Source: Herpetosiphon geysericola
GTDB taxonomy: Bacteria > Chloroflexota > Chloroflexia > Chloroflexales > Herpetosiphonaceae
Length of the DNA: 64,000 nucleotides
Assembly (NCBI RefSeq): GCF_001306135.1
Contig: NZ_LGKP01000003.1
Coordinates: forward strand, 84,240 to 148,239
Reading direction: 5' to 3'
Part shown: piece after piece, positions 46,037 to 53,599 of the stretch
Position numbering within the stretch: the first letter of the stretch is position 1
Layout: each line of letters starts with the position of its first letter
Program-made: the position numbers and the translations under genes
Notes under the pieces: model-generated
What the model was told of the DNA's origin: nothing
The model's input: only the letters and a program-made list of their open reading frames with translations
Databases searched by the model: none

Positions 46037-46870
46037 TCGACAGCAGATTACGGCGATTTAGCCATTGAAGCACTGCCAAATCGGTTAAATCGCCTGCTTG
46101 CCATTGATAGAACAGGGCGATGAGCAGCGGCGCATACGGCAGTTGCAAGAGATTGGCCAAAACAAACGCTCCAGCGCGTTGATATTTGCTCGAAATGTCA
46201 GCCAAGATTGACATAAATGTTTGTTTTACTTGGGCAAGTTGATTGATGCGCGATTCAATTTCGGCGGTTAGTGCTTTGGCCTGCGGATACCATTCGATCG
46301 CTGCCCATTCACGCTCGGCCAAAATTGCTTGTAGTTGGGTTTGATAGGCAACTGAATCGGGCGCAAGGCCGCTGGCGACTGCTGCTAAGAAATGGTGCGG
46401 CGGCTGATAGTGATGAATCTGAATCAAATGCACGAGATTATTTGGCACTGCATAGCATTGTTGATCAGCCCGATAATTCGTAATTCAGCTGTGCCTAAAC
46501 CACTTGCCGTATGATCGATGTGACCGTGCTGATCGGTTGGCTCGCCGCCACATAATGGGCAATAACTTGGCTGCGCCGTGCGATATTGATAGATCGAATA
46601 ATGCGTGTAAGCCTGGAGTTTGGCAAATAGCTGTGGTTCAACGAGGCCAATCCCAGAGTATTGCTCGCGGCCAAGTCAGCCAATACAACGAGTGGTCGGC
46701 TCAAGCCATGGAATCGTCGCAACATAGCGCCAGCCATCGGGAATCCATGGAAAATAGTTGCGCACAACGAGCCTCAATTAATCAGCTAGCAGTGCATTTT
46801 CCTCCAATGGCCATTTGCATGCTCCGACCAAACACAATAATTCATAGTGCTTGGCCGGAGCATTGATCAC
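46002..46870 (-). pseudogene. broken gene with a CPLCG-motif, two stops and a frameshift
   Basis: From 46870 one minus-strand frame reads through three protein-like blocks. They are AKHYELLCLVGACKWPLEEN, VVRNYFPWIPDGWRYVATIP, and EQYSGIGLVEPQLF through YCPLCGGEPTDQHGHIDH. They are separated by TAA where Gln (CAA) and TGA where Arg (CGA) would be one change away. A frameshift near 46460 then moves the reading to the open 148-codon frame ending at 46002 (NNLVHLIQIHHYQPP onward). The ancestor was a roughly 285-residue protein with a zinc-finger-like CxxC-H-H segment. The GTG at 46870 is two bases after the upstream stop. Confidence 0.75.
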
Positions 46871-46872
46871 GC

Positions 46873-48711
46873 TCAACGCCTGACAAATGGCATATACACT
46901 GGTTTAAAGCAGCTATCTTTACAAATACGCAATGTATATGAGCCATACCAATAGAGCGAATCATTACTAGCAACGGCTACAAAATAAGTCCCAGCTGTTG
47001 CAAAAGTAAACGTAATTCGAGCATCAATGCCACCTGCATAATTAGTTCCATAGGGATCGCTAGAAATTAACGTACCGCTACTGTTATACAGCCATAATCC
47101 AGTTGCACGTCCAGAGCTACTTTGGGCATTTAAGGTTTCGATAATTACTTTTTGATTAGCAGTTACAGTAAAGCGATAAAAATCTTCATCGCCATAGCGT
47201 GAAACATAATTTGTTGCATCGAATAGAGTACGATTGACTGCATTTTTTGATTCGAAATCGATACTATTAGCTATTGGGATAACATCATTTGGTTCATAGT
47301 CATTCGTTGCATCCCAGGCAGCGCCATTTTGATCATATTTTGGCAACACTCGCAACGAATATGTACCCGTCCAGTTGGTAAAATAATCTGATTCTACCTG
47401 AATAAAATAAGTACCAGCGGTTGCAAAGGTAAAGACAATTCGTGCATTGACATTACCAGTTCCATTATTACCGCCTTGATCATTGGCAATTAAGCTACCA
47501 CTACTGTTATACAGCCACAATCCAGTTGCGTCGCTGCTATTACCGGTAATATCAAAGGTTTCAATCACGAATGTTTGGTTAGCGGTTACCGTAAAGCGAT
47601 AAATATCTTGGTCGCCATCAGCTGAGACATAATTACTATTATCAAAAATTTGACGGGTAACTGCATTTGGATAGCCTGGAGTAATCGAATTTGCAATCGC
47701 AAATACATCATTCGGTTCATAATCATTCGTTGCATTCCATGCAGCACCAGCTTGATCATATTTGGGCAATACCCGCAGCGAATATGTACCCGTCCAATTG
47801 ATAAAATAGTCGGATTCGACGTGAATAAAATAAGTACCTGCGGTTGCAAAGGTAAAAACAATCCGCGCATTAACTGTTCCTGTGCCATTATTGCCGCCTT
47901 GATCATTGGCGATTAACGTCCCACTACTGTTATACAGCCATAATCCAGTTGCATCACTGCTATTGCCAGTAACATCAAAGGTTTCAATCACGAATGTTTG
48001 ATTAGCAGCTACAGTAAAGCGATAAATATCTTGATCACCATCAGCTGAGACATAATTACTATTATCAAAAATTTGGCGGGTAACTGCATTTGGATAGCCT
48101 GGGGTAATTGTATTTGCAATCGCAAAAACGTCGTTCGGTTCATAATCATTTGTTGTATTCCATGCAGCACCAGCTTGATCATATTTGGGTAATACACGTA
48201 AGGAATATGTACCAGACCAGTTAATAAAATAATCTGGTCCGACTTTAATAAAATAAGTACCTGCGGTTACAAACGTAAAAACAATCCGCGCATTGACATT
48301 GCCAGTTCCGTTGTTGCCACCTTGATCATTGGCGATCAAGGTACCGCTACTGTTATACAGCCATAATCCGGTTGCATCATTGCTTGTGCCAACCACGTTA
48401 TAGGTTTCGATCACAAAGGTTTGGTTGGCAGTAACTACAAATTTAAAATAATCTATGTCGCTTGAATTGGCAATCGTCGCATTTGCATGACCAGCGGCAT
48501 GACCCGTGGTGATGCTGTTAGCGGCTGCGATGGTATTATTCGGCTCTACTTCGGCTAATGCTGTCTGTGGTGAATCCTCATTTTCATGTGTTACAGAATC
48601 TAAGCTTACTTCGCTAGATTGATTAACTATTTTTTGACTATTAATACTTGTTGGGATAAGAAGACTGCTAAAAATAAAATTTAACAAGACTATCCTGCGA
48701 AGATGCGCCAT
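46873..48711 (-). CDS. secreted protein of four tandem PPC domains with YMP end
   Basis: 612 residues; ATG at 48711 after AGGAG. A signal peptide is followed by a Glu/Asn/Thr-rich stretch and AEVEPNNTIAAANSI. Four repeats of about 140 residues follow (about 55-180, 190-320, 330-460, 470-600). Each has an EPNDVFAIANSI opening, a DIYRFTVTANQTFVIETFD core and a TFATAGTYFIxV close, matching bacterial pre-peptidase C-terminal domains. No protease domain is present. Repeats 2 and 3 are nearly identical in DNA. It ends CKDSCFKPVYMPFVRR, sharing the YLP-like C-terminal motif. Probably a surface-binding protein. Confidence 0.88.
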   Translation of the reverse strand: MAHLRRIVLLNFIFSSLLIPTSINSQKIVNQSSEVSLDSVTHENEDSPQTALAEVEPNNTIAAANSITTGHAAGHANATIANSSDIDYFKFVVTANQTFVIETYNVVGTSNDATGLWLYNSSGTLIANDQGGNNGTGNVNARIVFTFVTAGTYFIKVGPDYFINWSGTYSLRVLPKYDQAGAAWNTTNDYEPNDVFAIANTITPGYPNAVTRQIFDNSNYVSADGDQDIYRFTVAANQTFVIETFDVTGNSSDATGLWLYNSSGTLIANDQGGNNGTGTVNARIVFTFATAGTYFIHVESDYFINWTGTYSLRVLPKYDQAGAAWNATNDYEPNDVFAIANSITPGYPNAVTRQIFDNSNYVSADGDQDIYRFTVTANQTFVIETFDITGNSSDATGLWLYNSSGSLIANDQGGNNGTGNVNARIVFTFATAGTYFIQVESDYFTNWTGTYSLRVLPKYDQNGAAWDATNDYEPNDVIPIANSIDFESKNAVNRTLFDATNYVSRYGDEDFYRFTVTANQKVIIETLNAQSSSGRATGLWLYNSSGTLISSDPYGTNYAGGIDARITFTFATAGTYFVAVASNDSLYWYGSYTLRICKDSCFKPVYMPFVRR

Positions 48712-49042
48712 ACAATAGCTCCTAACGTTTAATTGTATTTACTGCGGTGCTATAGTTTTATCACACATCTAATGCCAAAACAAGCTATTCTAGTACTTTA
48801 GTGGGTATTCAATGTTGGGATTGGTGGGCTTAAATATGCTGTGATTAATGAACATTAGTCGATATGATGCTGAGCATCATTTTTGCTCAGCATACCACAT
48901 TCATTGTATTAACCTAGGAAGTCTGTTGTGACGCTTAATGTGGTTGCCATGAAGTTGCCTTGGTATACGATGTGGGCGAAGCAGAGGCAGAGCATAGTGG
49001 CGCTGGCGCGTTTTATTTCGCCATCCAAATGACTGCGACTAC
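48712..49042. other. intergenic region with a hairpin
   Basis: No gene is seen. An ATGCTGAGCA / TGCTCAGCAT hairpin lies at about 48867-48893 and may end transcription. The small minus-strand frame 48909-49097 overlaps the tpiA terminator and is not a gene. Confidence 0.55.
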
Positions 49043-49085
49043 AAAACAAAAAGCCCCTCTCCCACGAAAACGCGGGAGAGGGGTT
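49043..49085 (-). terminator. terminator of the tlyA-pcm-M50-tpiA operon
   Basis: On the minus strand CCCCTCTCCCGCG / CGTGGGAGAGGGG is followed by CTTTTTGTTTTG, just after the tpiA stop. Confidence 0.92.
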
Positions 49086-49102
49086 GGGCAAGGGCACTTA
49101 CC

Positions 49103-49855
49103 CTACTTGAAGCGCACAATCCGAATAAAATCGGCGGCTTTGAGCGAAGCTCCGCCCACTAATGCGCCATCAATATCGGGCTGGGCCATCAATTCGTCGA
49201 CGTTATCGGGCTTGACCGAGCCACCATACTGAATAATGATCGCGTCGGCGGTTGCTTGGTCGCTCAAGGCTGCTAGCTCGGCGCGAATGCGGGCGTGCAT
49301 GGCTTGGGCATCAGCGGGGGTTGCGGTATCACCAGTGCCAATGGCCCAGACAGGTTCGTAGGCAATCACGACGCTGCGCAATTGCTCGGCGCTTAATCCA
49401 GCCAAACTGCCGCGTAATTGCCCAACTACCACGCTTTCTGCTTGGCCACTATCGCGTTCGGCCTTAACTTCTCCAACACACACGATCGGCTTGAGGCCAT
49501 TGGCCAAGGCAGCATGGGCTTTGCGATTGATCAATTCATCGGTTTCGCCAAAATATTGGCGGCGTTCGCTATGGCCCAAAATCACATAGCTACAACCCAA
49601 TTCTTTGAGCATTTGAGGGGCGATTTCGCCAGTGAACGCGCCTTTAGCTTCGTAGTGCATATTTTGCCCACCCAAAGCCACGGCGGTGCCATCGAGCAAG
49701 GGCGCTAAGCTGCCCAATAAGGTGAATGGTGGGCAAACCAACACATCACGGTCGTTCAAATCGGTCAAATCAGCGCTGAGTGCCTCAACCAAGGCCACAC
49801 CCTCACTGACCCCGTAGTGCATCTTCCAATTACCAGCCAACAATGGTCGGCGCAT
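49103..49855 (-). CDS. tpiA: triosephosphate isomerase
   Basis: 250 residues, normal TIM length; ATG at 49855 after GGAGG. Interconverts dihydroxyacetone phosphate and glyceraldehyde-3-phosphate in glycolysis. Catalytic residues visible: Lys in GNWKMH (residue 11), His in ILGHSERRQ (about 94), Glu in AYEPVWAIGTG (about 166), and the late phosphate loop QYGGSVKP. It is the last gene of a four-gene minus-strand run and ends at a strong terminator. Confidence 0.97.
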   Translation of the reverse strand: MRRPLLAGNWKMHYGVSEGVALVEALSADLTDLNDRDVLVCPPFTLLGSLAPLLDGTAVALGGQNMHYEAKGAFTGEIAPQMLKELGCSYVILGHSERRQYFGETDELINRKAHAALANGLKPIVCVGEVKAERDSGQAESVVVGQLRGSLAGLSAEQLRSVVIAYEPVWAIGTGDTATPADAQAMHARIRAELAALSDQATADAIIIQYGGSVKPDNVDELMAQPDIDGALVGGASLKAADFIRIVRFK

Positions 49856-49872
49856 ACATCCTCCAAAAAAAC

Positions 49873-50517
49873 TTAGAAGCCAAAGACAAACAAGGTTTTG
49901 GCAATCGGCAGGTATTGTACAACATACAATAGCCCACCAACGGAGGCCATTGCAATGAATGCTCGCATGTCCCAGTCCATAATTTTAGCGCCATCCAGCG
50001 GTCCATAAGGGATCATATTAAAAATCCCGAGTAGCGAATTGACTACATAGCTGTAGACGGCAGTCTTAAACAGAAACTGAATATTGAGCATATTGGCAAT
50101 TGGAATCAGAATCAACGAAAGCAGTGCGATAACCATATTGCTGGCTGGCCCAGCCGCCGCCACCAAGCCAACTTGTTTTTTGGTCAGATAGCCACGATGA
50201 TGCACCGCCCCAGGCGCAGCAAAGATAAAGCCCGTTAGTGCCAGCAGCACCGAAATCACCAACATAGCATCGTTAGCAAAAAAATGGGCTTGGCTGCCAA
50301 AGCGCCGCGCTACCACACGATGGGCTAATTCGTGGATGACAATGCCGAGGCCAGCGGCAATGCCCATAATGATTACTGCATCAAGCAATGGCATACTGTG
50401 TCGATAGACTAAGGCAAAGGCGAGGGTTGTTCCAAGCCATGCTTTGGCAAATTCAAATAGCTCATTGCGCGGTTTGTTATCTGAGCGAAATGGATAGCCA
50501 GCCTGTGGATTAAACAT
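49873..50517 (-). CDS. M50-family (site-2) intramembrane metalloprotease
   Basis: 214 residues with about six membrane helices. The zinc motif is HELAH within VIHELAHRVVARRFG near residue 62. The second metal ligand is in NMIPYGPLDGAKI near residue 170. Both motifs are intact. It should cut membrane-embedded substrates, often anti-sigma factors or signal-peptide remnants; the target is unknown. It lies five bases after pcm and 17 before tpiA, so it shares their transcript. Confidence 0.9.
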   Translation of the reverse strand: MFNPQAGYPFRSDNKPRNELFEFAKAWLGTTLAFALVYRHSMPLLDAVIIMGIAAGLGIVIHELAHRVVARRFGSQAHFFANDAMLVISVLLALTGFIFAAPGAVHHRGYLTKKQVGLVAAAGPASNMVIALLSLILIPIANMLNIQFLFKTAVYSYVVNSLLGIFNMIPYGPLDGAKIMDWDMRAFIAMASVGGLLYVVQYLPIAKTLFVFGF

Positions 50518-50522
50518 TGAGC

Positions 50523-51197
50523 CTACTCTCCTTCCGCTGTGGTTTCTGGTGCTTGCTCCCAGCCACCAGCGCCAATCAGCGGCACAAAGCGAACGTTGCT
50601 AATACTCGTTTTTTGCCAATGTTGGCCGTGGCGTTGCAGCCGAATTAAACGTTGATCGTTGGCCTCGCCAACGGGCGCAACCAAGCGCCCGCCATCGTGC
50701 AACTGGCTGAGCAAGGTTTGGGCAAGTTGCGGCGTGGCTGCGGGAATACTAATTGCATGATAGGGCGCTGCTGCCGGATACCCCAATGAGCCATCACCCC
50801 AGATCAGTTCGATATTACGATAGCCTAAGTTGTGGAGCAGCGCATAGGTCTGTTTGGCGAGGTCTTGATGGCGCTCGATCGTCACAACCTTGGTCACCAA
50901 TTCGGCAAATACTGCGGCAGCATAGCCTGAACCAGCGCCAATTTCAAGTAGCTGTTCATGAGGATTCAGCAACAATTCCTGGGCCATCAAGGCCACAATA
51001 TAGGGCTGCGAGATGGTTTGGCCCAAGGTTAAGGGCAGGGCTTGGTCGCTATAGGCTTGGGCTTGCGCGGCTTCTGGCACGAATAAATGGCGTGGCACAT
51101 GGGCCATCGCTGCCAAAACCCGCTGATCATGAATGCCGCGTGTGATTAATTGTTCGTCGACCATGCGCTGTCGTTGTTGTTGCCAAACATCACTCAT
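50523..51197 (-). CDS. pcm: protein-L-isoaspartate O-methyltransferase
   Basis: 224 residues. A SAM-dependent enzyme that methylates isoaspartyl residues to start their repair. Typical blocks are DEQLITRGIHDQRVLAAMAHVPRHLFVP at the N-terminus, LTLGQTISQPYIVALM near 57 (active-site Ser region) and the SAM motif LLEIGAGSGYAAAVFAEL near 84. Its ATG overlaps the tlyA stop by four bases, so the two are translationally coupled. Confidence 0.93.
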   Translation of the reverse strand: MSDVWQQQRQRMVDEQLITRGIHDQRVLAAMAHVPRHLFVPEAAQAQAYSDQALPLTLGQTISQPYIVALMAQELLLNPHEQLLEIGAGSGYAAAVFAELVTKVVTIERHQDLAKQTYALLHNLGYRNIELIWGDGSLGYPAAAPYHAISIPAATPQLAQTLLSQLHDGGRLVAPVGEANDQRLIRLQRHGQHWQKTSISNVRFVPLIGAGGWEQAPETTAEGE

Positions 51198-51997
51198 ACA
51201 CCTACGCCACTTAACGCCTGCAACAAATCAATTGTTGCAGCAGCGCCCCGTTGAAAATAGCCTAAAAATTCAATATTGCCCTCTGCGCCGGTAATTGGCG
51301 AGCGAGTCAATCCAGCCAAACTCAAGCCTAAATCAGCTGCCTGATGCACCACCCGTTCAATCACTTGGCGATGCACCGCCGAATCGCGCACGATGCCGCC
51401 TTTGCCCACCAACTCTGGGCCAGCCTCGAATTGCGGCTTGATCAAACAGACAATCCAGGCATCGGCGGTCAGCAAGCGCAACATTGCTGGCAGCACCAAG
51501 CCTAGCGAGATAAACGAAACATCGACGACACCACAGGTTGCTAGGGGTGCGGTTTGTCCCTCGTTCGCAGGCAAGTGCTCCAAATAGCGAATATTGGTGC
51601 GTTCGAGCACCGTCACCCGTGGATCTTGGCGAATTTTCCAATCGAGCTGGCCATAGCCAACATCAATTGCATACACATGGGCTGCATCGCGCTGCAACAA
51701 CACATCGCTAAACCCGCCTGTACACGCCCCAACATCCAAGCCAATCTGGCCCTGCGGGTTAAGATTAAAGCTATCAAGCGCATGGGCAAGTTTCAGCCCA
51801 CCACGCCCAACATAGGGCAAACTCGATTTAAGTGTGATCTGCGCAGCAGGATCGATCAACGTGCCAGCTTTGGTTTCTGCTTGCTGATTAACGATCACCT
51901 CGCCTGCCATAATTAATGCTTGGGCTTTGGCGCGGGTTGGCGCGAGTTGTAATTCAACTAATAACAGATCTAAACGTTGCTTCTTAACCTTGGTCAT
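51194..51997 (-). CDS. tlyA: TlyA-family rRNA 2'-O-methyltransferase
   Basis: 267 residues. The N-terminal S4 RNA-binding domain (RLDLLLVELQLAPTRAKAQALIMAGEVIVN) is joined to an FtsJ-like SAM methyltransferase. The catalytic tetrad appears as Lys in VGRGGLKLAHAL, Asp in GVVDVSFISL, Lys in CLIKPQFEAG and Glu in GNIEFLGYF. The SAM site is DVGACTGGFSDVLL. Family members methylate ribosomal RNA cytidines. First gene of the operon; the ATG at 51997 has a weak ribosome site. Confidence 0.93.
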   Translation of the reverse strand: MTKVKKQRLDLLLVELQLAPTRAKAQALIMAGEVIVNQQAETKAGTLIDPAAQITLKSSLPYVGRGGLKLAHALDSFNLNPQGQIGLDVGACTGGFSDVLLQRDAAHVYAIDVGYGQLDWKIRQDPRVTVLERTNIRYLEHLPANEGQTAPLATCGVVDVSFISLGLVLPAMLRLLTADAWIVCLIKPQFEAGPELVGKGGIVRDSAVHRQVIERVVHQAADLGLSLAGLTRSPITGAEGNIEFLGYFQRGAAATIDLLQALSGVGV

Positions 51998-52157
51998 ACG
52001 ACTAATCCTTTGTGTAGACTAGTTATCATTTTAACTGAAACACCTAAATACAAAAAGTCCACGCATGGCGTGATCACAAGGCTATTAATTATTGTCAGCA
52101 ATTATGAGCAGATAGAGCTAAGGAGATTTAGTTATAGATCATATGTTCTATGTATGC

Positions 52158-52163
52158 TATACT
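52158..52163 (+). promoter_or_regulatory. extended -10 promoter candidate of the hydrolase gene
   Basis: TGC directly before TATACT, about 36 bases upstream of the start codon; no good -35 is seen. Confidence 0.45.
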
Positions 52164-52198
52164 GCCGCAGTTACCGCTTTGATATGATTGGAGCTGCA

Positions 52199-53008
52199 AT
52201 GCAGACTATCCGTTCACAAGATGGAACACGTTTGGCCTATGATGTATATGGCAGTGGCCCGCCGCTGATTTATGTAACCGGCGCAACCTGTTTTCGCTCG
52301 TTTCCGCCGATTGTTAGCGATGCTAAAGCCTTGGCCAAAGCTTTTACTGTCTACAACTATGATCGGCGTGGGCGTGGCGATAGCACTGATACCTTGCCTT
52401 ATAGCCTTGAGCGTGAGCTTGAAGATTTGCTAGCGCTTATCGAGGTTGCTGGTGGCAAAGCCCATGTGTACGGCCATTCCTCGGGGGCAGTTTTGGCGCT
52501 CGAAGCAGCCCTGCACTATCCCAAAAAGCTCGACCATGTCTTCCTCTATGATCCGGCCTATGTGCACGATGCAGCAGAAAAAGCCGAGTATGCAAGTTTG
52601 CGCGCCAAGATTGAAACCCTGCTTGCTCATGGCCAGCATGCCCGTGCAATCACCAGCTTTTTACAGGGCATCGGCATGCCCAAAATTGTTGGTTGGCTGA
52701 TGCGCTTCATGCCAGGCTGGAAAACCATGGTCGCACTTGCCCCAACGCTCGCCTATGACCTGAGCTTAACTGCCGATCTGCCGCCATTCGAGCGGGCCAG
52801 CCAATGCACAATTCCCATGCATGTCATTGCCGGAGCAAAAAGCCCAGCTGGCATTCGTAGCCTATCCCAAACTTTAGCAGCAAAAATTCCCAAGGCCAGC
52901 TACGATCAGCTTGCGGGCCAAGGCCATATGGTGAACACGAAACACTTGTTGCCACTGTTTATGCGCTACCTCACTACTGCCGCCGCAGTCGGCTCCCCCA
53001 GTGCATAG
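52199..53008 (+). CDS. alpha/beta hydrolase
   Basis: 269 residues from the ATG at 52199, five bases after TTGGAG; the longer frame upstream is not protein-like. It begins IRSQDGTRLAYDVYGSGPPLIYVTG. The nucleophile elbow is VYGHSSGAVLALEAAL (Ser near residue 96), and the catalytic His is in LAGQGHMVNTKHL near residue 240; the Asp is probably in the 200-215 strand region. Substrate unknown. A hairpin terminator follows. Confidence 0.9.
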   Translation: MQTIRSQDGTRLAYDVYGSGPPLIYVTGATCFRSFPPIVSDAKALAKAFTVYNYDRRGRGDSTDTLPYSLERELEDLLALIEVAGGKAHVYGHSSGAVLALEAALHYPKKLDHVFLYDPAYVHDAAEKAEYASLRAKIETLLAHGQHARAITSFLQGIGMPKIVGWLMRFMPGWKTMVALAPTLAYDLSLTADLPPFERASQCTIPMHVIAGAKSPAGIRSLSQTLAAKIPKASYDQLAGQGHMVNTKHLLPLFMRYLTTAAAVGSPSA

Positions 53009-53044
53009 CCCCAATTTAGCTTTGTGCCAAAGCCCTTAACAATC

Positions 53045-53092
53045 AAGTGGTCGGATCTTCGAGCATTGCGCGAAAATCCGACCACTTTTAAT
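53045..53092 (+). terminator. terminator after the hydrolase gene
   Basis: AAGTGGTCGGAT / ATCCGACCACTT stem followed by TTAATTT. Confidence 0.8.
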
Positions 53093-53599
53093 TTCAATAA
53101 TTACTAATACTTTTCATAATCAGCCTCGCGTAAGGTTGGAAGGGTGGTGAACGAGGGGCTAGTAATCAGGGGGCAGGTATGAGGGATTGGAACCGCGAAG
53201 CACACCACGTATACAAAGGTTCGAGAATAAGCACTCACCCCAACAATCCACAACGTGAATATTTGGGGTGCAGGGGCTGAAAACCCCTGCGTCTCCCGCC
53301 TTGAGGCGGGACGGAAGGGTGGTGATCGAGGGCTGAGTGTTTAGGGATTAGGGATCAGCAATGAAGAATCGCGAAGCACATGAAGTTTAGGGTTATAGAA
53401 TTACAGTAACATTCCAACACCTAAATATTTGGGGTGCAGGGGCTGAAAACCCCTGCGTCTCCCGCCTTGAGGCGGGACGGAAGGGTGGTGATCAATAATC
53501 GCTGTTGTGCTTCAATACCTCGCTAAAAATCGGCCCTTGCAAAATGAGCGAAGTTTTAGGTAGGTTTGATTCCCACCCGACTCACCAAACCCCGATCTG
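53093..53599. repeat. repeat-rich region before the CRISPR array with repeat copies D and E
   Basis: No gene and no cas gene is seen. Copies D (53258-53326) and E (53425-53493) of the structured repeat lie as direct repeats. Both carry GCAGGGG / CCCCTGC and CCCGCCT / AGGCGGG stems. Fragments of the CGAAG-type repeat lie between and before them. The last 100 bases before the array show no feature. Confidence 0.7.

Noticed and set aside
48909..49097. 62-codon minus-strand frame starting MPLPNPSPAFSWERG
   Set aside because: It overlaps the tpiA terminator hairpin; the sequence is a repeat and hairpin translation with no ribosome site.
53093..53599. CRISPR leader on the left side of the array
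   Set aside because: The left terminal repeat is the degenerate one and the repeat's handle-like end faces the other way, so this side is more likely the trailer.
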